Positions 8,525-18,401 of a DNA stretch of 64,000 nt are shown piece after piece. The notes below the pieces were generated by a model that did not search any database, was not told where the DNA came from, and saw only the letters and a list, made by a program, of their open reading frames with translations. This DNA comes from Shimia sp. (GTDB taxonomy: Bacteria > Pseudomonadota > Alphaproteobacteria > Rhodobacterales > Rhodobacteraceae), in the NCBI RefSeq assembly GCF_022448905.1, contig NZ_JAKVCW010000005.1, positions 1 through 64,000 of the forward strand, read 5' to 3'. A program made the translations under genes and the position numbers. Position 1 is the stretch's first letter. Every line of letters begins with the position of its first letter.

Positions 8525-9674
8525 GGATTGGCAAAACGGGGGCTTTGGCCTGTATATTCATTGGCCATTTTGTCAGGCCAAATGCCCCTATTGCGATTTC
8601 AACAGCCATGTCAGTCGCGAAATCGATCAATCCCGCTGGCTTAGAGCCTATTTGAGCGAGTTGGATCGGGTTGCAAAGCAGACCTCTGGGCGGGTTTTGA
8701 ACACGGTTTTTTTTGGCGGCGGCACGCCCAGTTTGATGGATCCAGACGTGGTTGCCGCAATTCTGGCGCGAGTGCGCCAGCTGTGGCCCACATCAAACGA
8801 CATGGAAATCACCCTTGAAGCGAACCCCGGATCGGTGGAGGCCGGCCGTTTTGCGGCCTATCGCGATGGCGGCGTGAACCGGATTTCTATGGGTATTCAG
8901 GCGCTGAACGATCATGATTTGAGACGTTTGGGCCGAATTCACTCAGTTGATGAAGCCAAACAGGCCTTTGACATTGCGCGAAAAACCTTTGAACGGGTGA
9001 GTTTTGATCTGATCTATGCGCGTCAAAATCAAACACTTGAAGACTGGATGTCCGAGTTGCGCGAAGCCCTCTCGATGGCAATTGACCACCTGTCTCTCTA
9101 TCAACTTACAGTTGAACAAGGCACCGCCTTTGGCGACCGGTACAACCGAGGGAAACTGCGGGGGTTGCCCGAAGACGATCTCGCTGCAGATATGTATGAA
9201 GTGACACAAGACATCTGTGCCGACGCCGGTATGTTGCCTTATGAAGTGTCAAATTACGCTGCAATAGGCTCTGAATCACGACACAATCAGATTTATTGGC
9301 GCTATGGCGACTATGCGGGAATTGGGCCCGGCGCCCATGCGAGGCTGACGCTCAATGGTCAACGCCACGCGATTGAAACCTGGCGCAATCCAAACAAATG
9401 GTTGGAAGAAGCCGAGGCCGGAAATGGCGAGAACTTGAAAGAGGCGGTCGCTCTGGTGGATCAAGTCGCCGAGTTTCTGATGATGGGTTTGCGCCTTTCA
9501 GATGGAGTCGACTTGCGCAGATACGAAGCTCTGGCGGGTCAACCTCTAGAGGGACCACGTGTCGCAGAGTTGCAGGCCTTAGGTATGATTGAACTCAACG
9601 ATCATCACCTTAAGGTGTTGCCACAGGGACGTATGGTCCTGAACGCTGTTTTGGCGGAACTCCTGGTGGAATAA
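8517..9674 (+). CDS. hemW: HemW, radical SAM haem chaperone
   Basis: A radical SAM protein related to coproporphyrinogen III dehydrogenase; HemW proteins act as haem chaperones rather than oxidases. The iron-sulfur motif CxxxCxxC is at residues 19, 23 and 26 (FCQAKCPYC), followed by GGGTPS. The start is not an ATG: the frame is open from a GTG at 8481 deep inside rdgB, but a TTG at 8517 gives a protein beginning [13 protein letters not shown], matching the usual HemW N-terminus and overlapping rdgB by 8 bp. About 385 residues. Start confidence is lower than product confidence. Confidence 0.9.
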   Translation: MAEDWQNGGFGLYIHWPFCQAKCPYCDFNSHVSREIDQSRWLRAYLSELDRVAKQTSGRVLNTVFFGGGTPSLMDPDVVAAILARVRQLWPTSNDMEITLEANPGSVEAGRFAAYRDGGVNRISMGIQALNDHDLRRLGRIHSVDEAKQAFDIARKTFERVSFDLIYARQNQTLEDWMSELREALSMAIDHLSLYQLTVEQGTAFGDRYNRGKLRGLPEDDLAADMYEVTQDICADAGMLPYEVSNYAAIGSESRHNQIYWRYGDYAGIGPGAHARLTLNGQRHAIETWRNPNKWLEEAEAGNGENLKEAVALVDQVAEFLMMGLRLSDGVDLRRYEALAGQPLEGPRVAELQALGMIELNDHHLKVLPQGRMVLNAVLAELLVE

Positions 9675-10028
9675 ATGCGCATTATTTGGCTGATTTGTGG
9701 ATTGAGCTGTGTGGCCTTGGCCTTGATTGGCGTGGTGTTGCCGCTCCTGCCAACAGTGCCGTTTCTGCTTCTGGCCGCCTTTTGCTTTGCACGTTCCTCA
9801 GAACGGCTTCACGATTGGCTTTTGGCGCACAAGACTTTTGGTCCGATGATTGAAGACTGGAACAGCAACGGTGCGATCCGCCCTTCGGCAAAAAGGGCAG
9901 CAACACTGTCCATTGCAGTTGTATTTGGAATTTCTCTGGTTGTTGGCGTCAAAACCACCGTTTTGCTCATTCAAATGGTGGTTTTGAGCGCGGTACTTTT
10001 TTTCATCTGGACTCGGCCTAATTCGTAG
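9675..10028 (+). CDS. DUF454 (YbaN-family) inner membrane protein
   Basis: A 117-residue membrane protein of the YbaN/DUF454 family, of unknown function. Two hydrophobic segments cover about 3-38 and a further one about 74-113. The PLLPTVPFLLLAAFCFARSS region is the family signature. It starts on the base after the hemW stop codon and converges on parB, with which it overlaps by 11 bp at the 3' ends. Confidence 0.85.
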   Translation: MRIIWLICGLSCVALALIGVVLPLLPTVPFLLLAAFCFARSSERLHDWLLAHKTFGPMIEDWNSNGAIRPSAKRAATLSIAVVFGISLVVGVKTTVLLIQMVVLSAVLFFIWTRPNS

Positions 10029-10911
10029 CCGTCAAAATCCGACACAACTCATCCAACTCATCAAGCGTTTGATAAGTAATGGTAATTTTTCCATGCTCGC
10101 CGCCGGAAACGTGATCCACTGCAACTTTCATGCCCAAATTAGCCGAAAGATCGCCCTCTAGCGCGACTGTGTCGGCGTCCTTATGGGTCTTTGGTCGAGA
10201 TTTTTTATTTTGCTCGACGAGAGAGCCTGTTTTTTTCGCCAGTTTTTCGGTCTGACGCACCGACAAACCATCCTTCACCACTTTGCGGGCCAACTCGGAT
10301 GCGTTGTCGGTGGTGACCAGAGCGCGGGCATGACCAGCCGATAGCTGGCCCTCGCGCAACATAACCTGCACGTCATCCGGCAGATTTAGCAGACGCATCA
10401 GGTTGGCAATGTGGCTCCGACTTTTGCCGAGCGCTTCCGAAACCTTTTCCTGCGTATGACCAAACTTCTGCATCAGTTGACGATAGCCCATCGCCTCTTC
10501 CACAGGGTTTAGATCGGCGCGTTGGATGTTTTCAATAATCGCGATTTCGAGCACTTCGGTGTCGTCGTAGTCACGCACGATGATGGGCAGCTCATGTAGC
10601 TGCGCCATTTGAGAGGCGCGCCACCGACGCTCGCCCGCGACAATTTCATACCGATCGCCAGATTTTTTCCGCACGATCAGCGGCTGAATCACACCTTTCT
10701 CACGGATCGAGTTGGACAGATCTTCCAGTTGTTCCGGCGTAAAATCGCGTCGTGGCTGATCCGGATTGGGCTCAATGCGTTCGATTGGCACCACAAGATC
10801 CGCGCGACGAGGCGCAGATCCGGTTTCCTGACGTGAGGTGTCTTCGGTCACATCTGCCATCAAGGCGCTCAAACCGCGGCCAAGACCGCGTTGTTTTTTC
10901 TTATCGGCCAT
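10018..10911 (-). CDS. parB: Chromosome partitioning protein ParB
   Basis: Binds parS and spreads as a CTP-dependent clamp to load the segregation machinery at the origin. The 297-residue protein opens with the ParA-stimulating basic segment (KKKQRGLGRGLSALM). It has the CTPase motif GERRWRA near residues 97-103, ENIQRADLNPVEEA, the helix-turn-helix near SRSHIANL, and a C-terminal dimerisation region. It is 12 bp downstream of parA, and two perfect parS sites lie 1.4 and 3.3 kb upstream. Confidence 0.97.
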   Translation of the reverse strand: MADKKKQRGLGRGLSALMADVTEDTSRQETGSAPRRADLVVPIERIEPNPDQPRRDFTPEQLEDLSNSIREKGVIQPLIVRKKSGDRYEIVAGERRWRASQMAQLHELPIIVRDYDDTEVLEIAIIENIQRADLNPVEEAMGYRQLMQKFGHTQEKVSEALGKSRSHIANLMRLLNLPDDVQVMLREGQLSAGHARALVTTDNASELARKVVKDGLSVRQTEKLAKKTGSLVEQNKKSRPKTHKDADTVALEGDLSANLGMKVAVDHVSGGEHGKITITYQTLDELDELCRILTATN

Positions 10912-10923
10912 GCTGGCTCTCCT

Positions 10924-11733
10924 TTACGCGGCGACTTGGAAGTTCTTGGCGAGCAGTTCTTTGGCCAACGCGCGATAAGCCTCGGCCCCCTTGGAGGTTG
11001 GATCGTAATCCAGGACCGGCTGCGCAAACGATGGCGCCTCAGACACGCGCACATTGCGCGGGATTTTGGTTTCGAACACCAACTCACCCAGGTTGTCGCG
11101 CGCATCCTGCTCAACCTGTTGGGACAGATTATTGCGCGCATCAAACATGGTTAATACAATGCCTTCGATCCGCAGTCCTGCATTGGCAGTTTGGCGGACT
11201 TCGCGCACAGTCAACATGAGCTGGGACAGGCCTTCCAACGCAAAAAACTCGCTTTGCAGCGGGATCAAAACGGAGTTGGCCGCGATCATCGCGTTGACAG
11301 TCAGAAGGTTTAGAGAAGGTGGACAATCAATCAGGATGTAGTCCAGATCATATTTGTCCATAGCGGTCTGGCGCAGCGCGTCGTGCAAAAGAAAGCTGCG
11401 CTTTTCGTTGGACATCAACTCAATATCCGCTGAACTCAGGTCCACTGTTGCTGGTACAATCGACATAGTGCCAGATTCTGTGGTCTGGATTACCTCGTCC
11501 AGTTCCACATCTCCGGTCAAAAGATCGTAGGTGGTGTGTGTGCGATCCTCGACCTCAACCCCCAAGCCGGTAGACGCGTTCCCCTGAGGGTCCAAATCGA
11601 CAAGAAGAACCTTACACCCCTCTTCAACCAAAGCTGCAGCAAGGTTGATAGCGGTTGTTGTTTTGCCCACACCACCTTTTTGGTTGGCCACTGCGATGAT
11701 TTTAGGCCCTTTAGGGCGTGTGGGATCCGACAC
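10924..11733 (-). CDS. parA: Chromosome partitioning ATPase ParA
   Basis: The ParA/Soj-type ATPase moves ParB-parS complexes over the nucleoid. A deviant Walker A motif, KGGVGKTTT, lies near the N-terminus and DLDPQGNAS follows. The open frame starts with a TTG at 11748. I prefer the GTG at 11733 because GGAGAG ends 7 bases before it, giving about 269 residues. The gene overlaps the end of rsmG by about 23 bp and is transcribed leftwards away from oriC. Confidence 0.96.
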   Translation of the reverse strand: MSDPTRPKGPKIIAVANQKGGVGKTTTAINLAAALVEEGCKVLLVDLDPQGNASTGLGVEVEDRTHTTYDLLTGDVELDEVIQTTESGTMSIVPATVDLSSADIELMSNEKRSFLLHDALRQTAMDKYDLDYILIDCPPSLNLLTVNAMIAANSVLIPLQSEFFALEGLSQLMLTVREVRQTANAGLRIEGIVLTMFDARNNLSQQVEQDARDNLGELVFETKIPRNVRVSEAPSFAQPVLDYDPTSKGAEAYRALAKELLAKNFQVAA

Positions 11734-12349
11734 GTTTGAGCTCTCCAATCTTAAGAATGACCGCTTCTGGGTCCGTGATACTTTTTACCACTTCGCAATC
11801 AAATAACCACGATTCCTGCGCGGATTTGAGCTCTTTTTGCCAACGTGCGCCTTTTGGGAACACTGCGGTTCCGGATGCCGTCAAATGACGCTCCGCGAAT
11901 TCGCACAGCAAAGACAAGTCCGCAAGGGCGCGGGCCGACAAAACATCCGCATTCTGAGGCGCAGCTTTCTCGATGCGGTCTGTAGTAACAGTTCCAGAAA
12001 CACCGGTTTCGCGCAAAACCGTGCGCAGAAAGGCGCATTTGCGCTGGTCACTTTCAATCAGCGTCACTTTTTTTGGCGCTTCGGGTTCCGCTGCCATCAA
12101 AGCAATGACAAGACCAGGAAAGCCGCCTCCACTGCCTATGTCCACCCAATGAGCGGCTTTAGATGGCCCGCTGCGCAGAACTTGCACGGAATCCAGAATG
12201 TGGCGTGTCCAAAGATCGTCGATTGTAGATTTGGAGACCAAGTTGATACGCGGATTCCACTTCACCAGAAGATCCGCGAGTGTTTCAAGTCGGGTCAATG
12301 TTTCACGTGAAACATTCAGTTTGGTTTGGATGTGATCTGGACAGGACAT
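11711..12349 (-). CDS. rsmG: 16S rRNA (guanine-527-N7) methyltransferase RsmG
   Basis: Methylates G527 of 16S rRNA using S-adenosylmethionine. The 212-residue protein has the SAM-binding loop [12 protein letters not shown]. Its N-terminal residues NVSRETL are encoded by a perfect parS site (12299-12314), so the gene doubles as centromere sequence. It overlaps mnmG by one base (TAATG), indicating translational coupling in the mnmE-mnmG-rsmG-parA-parB order. Confidence 0.97.
   Translation of the reverse strand: MSCPDHIQTKLNVSRETLTRLETLADLLVKWNPRINLVSKSTIDDLWTRHILDSVQVLRSGPSKAAHWVDIGSGGGFPGLVIALMAAEPEAPKKVTLIESDQRKCAFLRTVLRETGVSGTVTTDRIEKAAPQNADVLSARALADLSLLCEFAERHLTASGTAVFPKGARWQKELKSAQESWLFDCEVVKSITDPEAVILKIGELKRVGSHTP
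12299..12314. promoter_or_regulatory. parS centromere site 1 (inside rsmG)
   Basis: The perfect 16-bp palindrome TGTTTCACGTGAAACA, identical to the canonical parS consensus bound by ParB. It is within rsmG codons 12-18, about 5.5 kb left of oriC and 1.4 kb from parB. Confidence 0.95.
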
Positions 12350-14220
12350 TACGCAGATTTTGCCTTCTTGGCTTGGCGCAGTTTGGCGAGCAGCAAGGTC
12401 AGTGCGGCTGGAGTCATGCCATCAATACGACCGGCCTGCCCCAAATTCGAGGGACGTACGGCGTTTAACTTCGCCTTCAACTCGTTGCTGAGACCTTCAA
12501 TCACGTCAAAATCAAAGTCGGACGGAATGATCTGCGTTTCATCCCGGCGCATCGCTTCGACATCCCGCTTTTGGCGCTCAATGTAGTTGGCATAAAGCGC
12601 ATCCCGATCAAGCTGATCTTGGATCTCGGGCTCAATTTGGCCAAAGCGCTCATCCAGGGCTGTCAGTTCAGAAAAACCAACTTCAGGGAAGGCCAAGACT
12701 TGAAACGCGGTACGGCGATTTCCATCCTGGTTCACTGCAATCCCGGCAGCGTTGATTTCTTTTGGTGTGTAGCCTTTTTCTTCCAGAAGAGATTTCCCCG
12801 ATGCAAGCTTCTCTGCCTTCTTTCCAAAGGCAGCCTTACGTGCCTCACCGATCAATCCCAATTTTTCGCCAATGGGTGTAAGGCGTTGATCCGCATTGTC
12901 AGCCCGCAGAGACAGACGGAACTCCGCGCGCGAGGTGAACATACGATACGGTTCCGTCACACCTCGAGTGATCAGATCATCTACCATTACGCCGATATAG
13001 CTATCCGACCGGCTGAAGTGATGTGGCTCTTTGCCTTGCGCGGAAAGTGCGGCGTTGAGACCGGCAACAAGGCCTTGGGCGGCGGCTTCCTCATAACCAG
13101 TGGTGCCATTGATCTGCCCCGCCAAGTAGAGACCAGGCACGCCCTTCACCGCAAGTGCGGCATCCAGCGCCCGCGGATCGACATAGTCATATTCAATGGC
13201 ATATCCGGGCTGCAGAATCTCCACATCCTCAAGGCCAAAGATCGAGCGCACATAGGCTTCTTGCACATCCACCGGCAGAGAGGTGGAAATGCCGTTTGGG
13301 TAGACGGTGTCGTCGTCCAATCCTTCTGGCTCCAAGAAGACCTGATGGGAATCTTTATCCGCAAAGCGCACAATCTTGTCTTCGATAGAGGGGCAATAGC
13401 GTGGCCCTACCCCCTCAATATGGCCGCCATACATGGCGGAGCGATCCAAGTTGTCGCGTATGATATCATGTGTTTTGGCGTTGGTATGGGTGATACCGCA
13501 GGCGATCTGACGGGCGGAAGGCTTCTTGTTCAAGAAAGAGAACATCACCGGGTCTTCATCGCCAGGCTGGCTGTCGAGCAGATCCCACTTGATGGTCTTG
13601 CCATTTAGCCGAGGCGGTGTACCGGTTTTCAGCCGCCCCAGAGGCAGCGCGAAACTGTCGATACGTTCGGCAAGTTTGACCGAGGCGTTGTCGCCCATCC
13701 GACCTCCCGAATGAGAGACATCGCCAATGTGGATGACACCGCGCAGGAATGTGCCTGTTGTGAGAACAACCGCGTGCGCAGCGATCTCTGATCCATCGGA
13801 AAGCACGACACCCCGCACCGCTCGGCCGTCCATGCGGAAATCAATCGCTTCGCCTTCAATTACGGTCAGGTTTCGAGTAATCTCAATCTCCGACAACATT
13901 TCTGTCCGGTAGATTTTCCGGTCAGATTGCGCGCGGGGACCTTGGACTGCAGGGCCTTTACGACGGTTGAGCAGACGAAACTGAATACCTGCCTTGTCGG
14001 CGATACGCCCCATGACACCATCAAGCGCGTCAACCTCTCGCACGAGGTGCCCTTTGCCAAGCCCCCCAATTGCGGGATTGCAGGACATGACGCCTATGCC
14101 GGACTTTTTCAAAGTCACGAGTGCGGTTGATGCGCCCATGCGCGCGGAGGCCGCCGCGGCGTCTGCACCAGCGTGGCCGCCCCCAACAACAATGACGTCA
14201 AAATGTTTCACGTGAAACAC
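12349..14220 (-). CDS. mnmG: tRNA uridine-5-carboxymethylaminomethyl modification enzyme MnmG (GidA)
   Basis: With MnmE, MnmG modifies the wobble uridine (U34) of certain tRNAs, using FAD. The 623-residue protein has the FAD-binding GGGHAG motif near residue 13, the conserved cysteine segment [13 protein letters not shown], and the GidA C-terminal helical domain. The annotated GTG at 14220 overlaps the GAGGAG sequence, while a second GTG at 14211 sits 8 bases from it, so the true N-terminus may be MKHFDV. The first codons are a perfect parS site. The gene begins 14 bp after mnmE. Confidence 0.97.
   Translation of the reverse strand: MFHVKHFDVIVVGGGHAGADAAAASARMGASTALVTLKKSGIGVMSCNPAIGGLGKGHLVREVDALDGVMGRIADKAGIQFRLLNRRKGPAVQGPRAQSDRKIYRTEMLSEIEITRNLTVIEGEAIDFRMDGRAVRGVVLSDGSEIAAHAVVLTTGTFLRGVIHIGDVSHSGGRMGDNASVKLAERIDSFALPLGRLKTGTPPRLNGKTIKWDLLDSQPGDEDPVMFSFLNKKPSARQIACGITHTNAKTHDIIRDNLDRSAMYGGHIEGVGPRYCPSIEDKIVRFADKDSHQVFLEPEGLDDDTVYPNGISTSLPVDVQEAYVRSIFGLEDVEILQPGYAIEYDYVDPRALDAALAVKGVPGLYLAGQINGTTGYEEAAAQGLVAGLNAALSAQGKEPHHFSRSDSYIGVMVDDLITRGVTEPYRMFTSRAEFRLSLRADNADQRLTPIGEKLGLIGEARKAAFGKKAEKLASGKSLLEEKGYTPKEINAAGIAVNQDGNRRTAFQVLAFPEVGFSELTALDERFGQIEPEIQDQLDRDALYANYIERQKRDVEAMRRDETQIIPSDFDFDVIEGLSNELKAKLNAVRPSNLGQAGRIDGMTPAALTLLLAKLRQAKKAKSA
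14204..14219. promoter_or_regulatory. parS centromere site 2 (start of mnmG)
   Basis: A second perfect TGTTTCACGTGAAACA, 1.9 kb from the first and about 3.4 kb left of oriC. It covers the first codons of mnmG (FHVKH), directly after the ribosome-binding sequence, so ParB binding here could touch mnmG expression. Confidence 0.95.
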
Positions 14221-14234
14221 TCCTCAAATTTGAA

Positions 14235-15533
14235 TCATTTTCCGATGCAAAAACTCGAAAAGATCTCGTCCAGTAAGTTCTCTACATCGACATGACCAAC
14301 GATGGAATCAAGGGCACGAATCGCGGTACGCAGCTCTTCCGCGCCGATATCATAGTGATCCGGACCCAAAGCGAGAACGGCCCGAGCGGCATCCAAGGAT
14401 TCAGACGCACGCTTCATCGCGATACGGTGACGTTCGCGCGTCGCGACGCCAGACCGCCCCGCCTGTTCCAAAAGCTTCTCCGTAATTTCAGCAACAAGCT
14501 CAGAAACGCCAAACCCGGTTTTTCCGGAAATCGCGTTCTGTGGGTCAGAGAGCGTATCCGCTTTGGCTGCGCGGATCACATCGTTTGGAAGCGGGGCGAA
14601 GTCTGGCACTTCGCCTTCCGACTTAAGGAAAACCCTTAGATCAGCAGCCTCTGCCCGGTCGCGGGCGCGTTGGATGCCAATACCTTCTACATGATCGTCG
14701 GTTTCGCGCAGGCCGGCGGTGTCCAGTAAAGTCACCGGAAGACCGTTGAGTTCCATGCGCACTTCGATCACATCGCGTGTAGTGCCCGCATATTCAGAGG
14801 TGATCGCGGCCTCGCGACCAGCAAGCGCATTTAGCAAGGTGGATTTGCCAACATTGGGCGCGCCAAGAATGGCAACTTCAAAGCCGGTGCGGATACGTTC
14901 GGCCGTATCGACGCCCGCGATTTCCTTATCGAGTTCTGTACGAACGCCAGAGAGAAGTTCTGTGACTTCCGGGGTCACATCAACAGGCACATCTTCGTCC
15001 GCAAAGTCGATGGTAGCTTCGATCAAAGCGGCGGCGCGGATTAGATCCGTGCGCCATTTTCCGGCGAGATTTCCGAGGTCACCGGAAAGAACGCGCAAAG
15101 CCTGACGACGTTGAGCTTCGGTTTCCGCGTCTATCAGATCGGCGAGACCTTCGACCTGCGCAAGATCAAGGCAGCCGTTTTCCAAAGCGCGGCGCGTGAA
15201 CTCCCCCGCTTCGGCCAAACGCAAGCCGTCCATCTCGGACAATTCTCGGAGCACTGCATTCACCACGGCGGTGGAGCCGTGCAGGTGCAATTCGAGGACT
15301 TCTTCGCCGGTGAAGCTAGCGTTCTCTTCGAAATACAAAACCAAGGCCTGATCCAGACGGCGGCCTTCGCTGTCTTTCAGCAGTTTCAGTGCTGCATAGC
15401 GCGGCGCGGGCAAATCGCCAAAGAGCGCCCTTCCCGTCTCCGCCACCCGCGTACCGGACACACGAACGACAGCGACCCCCGCTTTACCGGGGGCCGTTGC
15501 AAGAGCGAAAATTGTGTCAGCCACATAGGCCAT
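14235..15533 (-). CDS. mnmE: tRNA modification GTPase MnmE (TrmE)
   Basis: The potassium-dependent GTPase partner of MnmG in wobble-uridine modification. The protein (432 residues from the ATG at 15533; a GTG lies one codon earlier) has the N-terminal formyl-THF-binding domain, a G domain with [11 protein letters not shown] near residue 220 and DTAGLRE, and the C-terminal CIGK tetrad whose cysteine is essential in the family. It lies directly after rho in the leftward gene set. Confidence 0.97.
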   Translation of the reverse strand: MAYVADTIFALATAPGKAGVAVVRVSGTRVAETGRALFGDLPAPRYAALKLLKDSEGRRLDQALVLYFEENASFTGEEVLELHLHGSTAVVNAVLRELSEMDGLRLAEAGEFTRRALENGCLDLAQVEGLADLIDAETEAQRRQALRVLSGDLGNLAGKWRTDLIRAAALIEATIDFADEDVPVDVTPEVTELLSGVRTELDKEIAGVDTAERIRTGFEVAILGAPNVGKSTLLNALAGREAAITSEYAGTTRDVIEVRMELNGLPVTLLDTAGLRETDDHVEGIGIQRARDRAEAADLRVFLKSEGEVPDFAPLPNDVIRAAKADTLSDPQNAISGKTGFGVSELVAEITEKLLEQAGRSGVATRERHRIAMKRASESLDAARAVLALGPDHYDIGAEELRTAIRALDSIVGHVDVENLLDEIFSSFCIGK

Positions 15534-15543
15534 CACAGCATCC

Positions 15544-16815
15544 TTAGGTGTTCATCGAGTCAAAGAACTCGCCATTGGTTTTGGTTTGCTTGAGTTTGCC
15601 AAGCAGGAACTCGACCGCATCGGTGGTGCCCATCGGGTTGAGGATGCGGCGCAGCACAAAGGTTTTCGCAAGATCGCCTTTGTCGACCAAAAGGTCCTCT
15701 TTCCGGGTGCCCGATTTGAGAATGTCGATCGCCGGGAAGACACGTTTGTCTGCCACTTTACGATCCAGCACGATCTCAGAGTTACCGGTGCCTTTGAATT
15801 CTTCGAAGATCACCTCGTCCATGCGCGAACCGGTGTCGATCAGCGCGGTGGAGATGATGGTGAGCGAGCCACCTTCTTCGATGTTACGGGCCGCACCAAA
15901 GAAACGTTTGGGGCGTTGCAATGCGTTGGCGTCCACACCACCGGTCAGAACTTTACCGGAAGATGGCACCACGGTGTTGAAGGCACGACCAAGTCTTGTG
16001 ATTGAGTCTAGAAGGATAACAACATCTCGTTTGTGTTCCACCAGACGTTTGGCTTTCTCGATCACCATTTCAGAGACGGCCACGTGGCGTGTGGCCGGTT
16101 CGTCAAAGGTGGAGGAAATCACCTCACCTTTCACGGAGCGCTGCATGTCGGTCACCTCTTCCGGGCGTTCATCGATCAGCAAAACGATAAGGTAGCACTC
16201 CGGATGGTTCGCCTCGATACTATGCGCGATGTTTTGCAGCAGCACGGTTTTACCGGTGCGTGGCGGCGCAACAATCAAGGAACGCTGGCCTTTACCAATC
16301 GGCGCGACAAGGTCGATCACGCGGGCGGAACGGTCTTTGATGGTGGGATCTTCGATCTCCATCTTCAAACGCTCATCCGGGTAGAGCGGTGTGAGGTTGT
16401 CAAAGGCGATTTTGTGCTTGGCCTTCTCAGGCGCCTCAAAGTTGATCTGAGACACGCCTGTGAGAGCAAAGTAGCGCTCGTTGTCCCCTGGAGCCGTCAT
16501 AACGCCGTTCACGGTGTCACCGGTGCGCAGAGAGTACTTACGGATCATCTCCGGGGAGACGTAGATGTCATCGGGACCCGGCAGGTAGTTGGCCTCTGGC
16601 GAGCGCAGGAAGCCAAAGCCGTCCTGGAGCACCTCAAGCACACCATCGCCAGAGATTTCCCATCCATCATCTGCGCGTTCCCGCAGAATTTGGAACATCA
16701 TCTCGCCTTTGCGCATTGTGGAGGCGTTTTCGATCTCCAACTCTTCGGCCATTGCCAAGAGATCTTTCGGGCTTTTGGCTTTCAACGTGCCAAGAGCAAG
16801 CTTTTCTTGTGTCAT
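15544..16815 (-). CDS. rho: Transcription termination factor Rho
   Basis: Hexameric RNA helicase that ends transcription at Rho-dependent sites. The 423-residue protein has the N-terminal RNA-binding fold ([23 protein letters not shown] region about 60-110), the Walker A motif APPRTGKT near residue 180, and Q/R-loop segments of the ATPase ring. The open frame extends 20 codons upstream, but the ATG at 16815 has AGGA 7 bases before it and matches the family N-terminus. Transcription runs away from oriC. Confidence 0.97.
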   Translation of the reverse strand: MTQEKLALGTLKAKSPKDLLAMAEELEIENASTMRKGEMMFQILRERADDGWEISGDGVLEVLQDGFGFLRSPEANYLPGPDDIYVSPEMIRKYSLRTGDTVNGVMTAPGDNERYFALTGVSQINFEAPEKAKHKIAFDNLTPLYPDERLKMEIEDPTIKDRSARVIDLVAPIGKGQRSLIVAPPRTGKTVLLQNIAHSIEANHPECYLIVLLIDERPEEVTDMQRSVKGEVISSTFDEPATRHVAVSEMVIEKAKRLVEHKRDVVILLDSITRLGRAFNTVVPSSGKVLTGGVDANALQRPKRFFGAARNIEEGGSLTIISTALIDTGSRMDEVIFEEFKGTGNSEIVLDRKVADKRVFPAIDILKSGTRKEDLLVDKGDLAKTFVLRRILNPMGTTDAVEFLLGKLKQTKTNGEFFDSMNT

Positions 16816-16937
16816 GAAAATATCCTGTGATGCCCAGGTGAAAGGCAGTTCATGTACTCTGTATTTGGAAGACACTTAGCCCGGACGGGCCAGTTGGCGG
16901 CTTTTCTAAGCTACTTTCTTTGCCTGAGTCAAACGAT

Positions 16938-17387
16938 TCAGAATTTCACCACAACCGAGACCACGATCAGAACCATCAAAACCGTCGGAACTTCGTTCAT
17001 CATGCGGTACTGTCGACCGGTGAGCGTGTTTTCATCCCGACCAAATTTCTTGCGCATGATCATCAGCCAATGATCAAACACGGTCATAGAGATGACGCCG
17101 AACGCTTTCGTATACGGCCAGATCGCAGACCAATCGACAATGCCAGGAGTAAAGACAAGCGTGAGGCCTGCGGCCCAGGCAACAACGCTTGCAGGCGCCA
17201 TGATATAGCGCTGAAGCTTGTATTCCATGATCTTCAGGGTTTCATCAAGTTGATCCCCCTTCTCTGCCCGCTCTGCGTGATACACAAACAAACGGGGAAG
17301 GTAGAAAATACCTGCCATCCAGCTGATCACTGCGATGATGTGAAGCGAGAGTACGTATGGGTAAATGTCGACGAGAAAGTAACTCAT
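16938..17387 (-). CDS. hemJ: Protoporphyrinogen IX oxidase HemJ
   Basis: Oxidises protoporphyrinogen IX to protoporphyrin IX in the inner membrane, the penultimate step of haem synthesis where HemG/HemY-type oxidases are absent. The 149-residue protein has four hydrophobic helices, a conserved histidine in LSLHIIAVISWMAG and the basic LTGRQYRMMNEVP segment typical of HemJ. It is the last leftward gene before oriC. The alphaproteobacterial neighbours hemE and hemC are not in the window. Confidence 0.93.
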   Translation of the reverse strand: MSYFLVDIYPYVLSLHIIAVISWMAGIFYLPRLFVYHAERAEKGDQLDETLKIMEYKLQRYIMAPASVVAWAAGLTLVFTPGIVDWSAIWPYTKAFGVISMTVFDHWLMIMRKKFGRDENTLTGRQYRMMNEVPTVLMVLIVVSVVVKF

Positions 17388-17404
17388 GCCGGTTTGTTCC
17401 TGAA

Positions 17405-17802
17405 CGAAGCCCGACCCTCTCTATAATAAATAAATATATATAGAAAAGGATGATGATTAAGTAGGAACGCCCAATCCTGTGGATTATCAATTTCCCCTAT
17501 GACTTACCCACATCTGAACTCTTTGCTCTGATCTGTATCAACATCTGGTGAGAAAGTTAAAAGGTCTTAATGATTTCAGCGCTTTGAAAGAAATATGACA
17601 GGGGCGTGACTGTGGATAAGCGGGTGGAGAAACAGGTATGCGGGTGATTCTTCCCACAGGCAAAGTTTTCCCCGTCCACCGTGCAGAAAATCGGGGGATT
17701 TCCGTGAGACGGCGGGGAGTTTCCCCAGCTTGCAAAACCCCACAGAAATTTCCAGAAAGGACTCTCAAGAAGTTCCTTCCCTTCTCCACGGATTTATCCA
17801 CA
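17405..17802. other. Probable chromosomal replication origin (oriC)
   Basis: A 414-bp gap without genes between hemJ and maf, the position of the origin in several alphaproteobacteria. It holds an AT-only tract at 17421-17442 (candidate unwinding element) and four DnaA boxes: TGTGGATTA at 17478-17486, TTACCCACA at 17504-17512, TGTGGATAA at 17611-17619 and TTATCCACA at 17794-17802. Genes diverge from it on both sides, with parS, parA and parB within 8 kb. Confidence 0.85.
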
Positions 17803-18401
17803 TGACCGCACCCCTGATCCTTGCTTCGGGCTCTGAGATACGGGCTCAGCTCCTATCTAAAGCCAATGTTGGTTACGAAACCGTTAAGCCGCGCGTAGAT
17901 GAAGAGATGATCAAGCGATCTTTGCAGGTGGAGGGGGCCACGCCGCGGGATGTGGCGGACGCGTTGGCGGAGTCCAAAGCGCGGAAAGTCAGTTTGAAGC
18001 GGCCAGAGGCGTTGGTTTTGGGCTGTGATCAGGTGCTGGATTTTCAGGGTACGATTTTTTCAAAGCCCGCCAGTGTGGATGATGCACGCAATCAGTTGCT
18101 TTTACTACGTGGGCAGCGCCACATGCTGCTTTCCGCCGCGGTGATCTATCAGAATGGCGAGCCGCTTTGGCGCCATGTGGGTGTTGTACGGCTGTTCATG
18201 CGGCAATTCAGCAACGACTTTCTTGAGGGCTACCTGGATCGCAACTTTGACAGCATCCGTTATTCGGTTGGCGGTTATAAGTTGGAAGAAGAAGGCGTGC
18301 GGCTGTTTGATAAGATCGATGGGGATTATTTTACCGTCCTTGGTATGCCGCTTGTAGAAATTCTGTCGTTTCTGACGACACGGGGAGAACTGCCACAATG
18401 A
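17802..18401 (+). CDS. maf: Maf-family nucleotide pyrophosphatase
   Basis: Maf proteins hydrolyse non-canonical or excess nucleoside triphosphates. The 199-residue protein begins with LILASGSEIRAQLL, has KPRVDEE and the catalytic-site segment VLGCDQVLDFQG. The reading frame is open for 24 codons upstream into oriC, but the ATG at 17802 fits the family start; a DnaA box ends on its first base. It heads maf-aroE-coaE-dnaQ, all joined by short overlaps, transcribed rightwards away from oriC. Confidence 0.95.
   Translation: MTAPLILASGSEIRAQLLSKANVGYETVKPRVDEEMIKRSLQVEGATPRDVADALAESKARKVSLKRPEALVLGCDQVLDFQGTIFSKPASVDDARNQLLLLRGQRHMLLSAAVIYQNGEPLWRHVGVVRLFMRQFSNDFLEGYLDRNFDSIRYSVGGYKLEEEGVRLFDKIDGDYFTVLGMPLVEILSFLTTRGELPQ

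Noticed and set aside
17557-17570. CtrA site in oriC
   Set aside because: TTAA-AAGGTC-TTAA has a 6-bp spacer, while CtrA sites are TTAA-N7-TTAA; kept only as a weak possibility.
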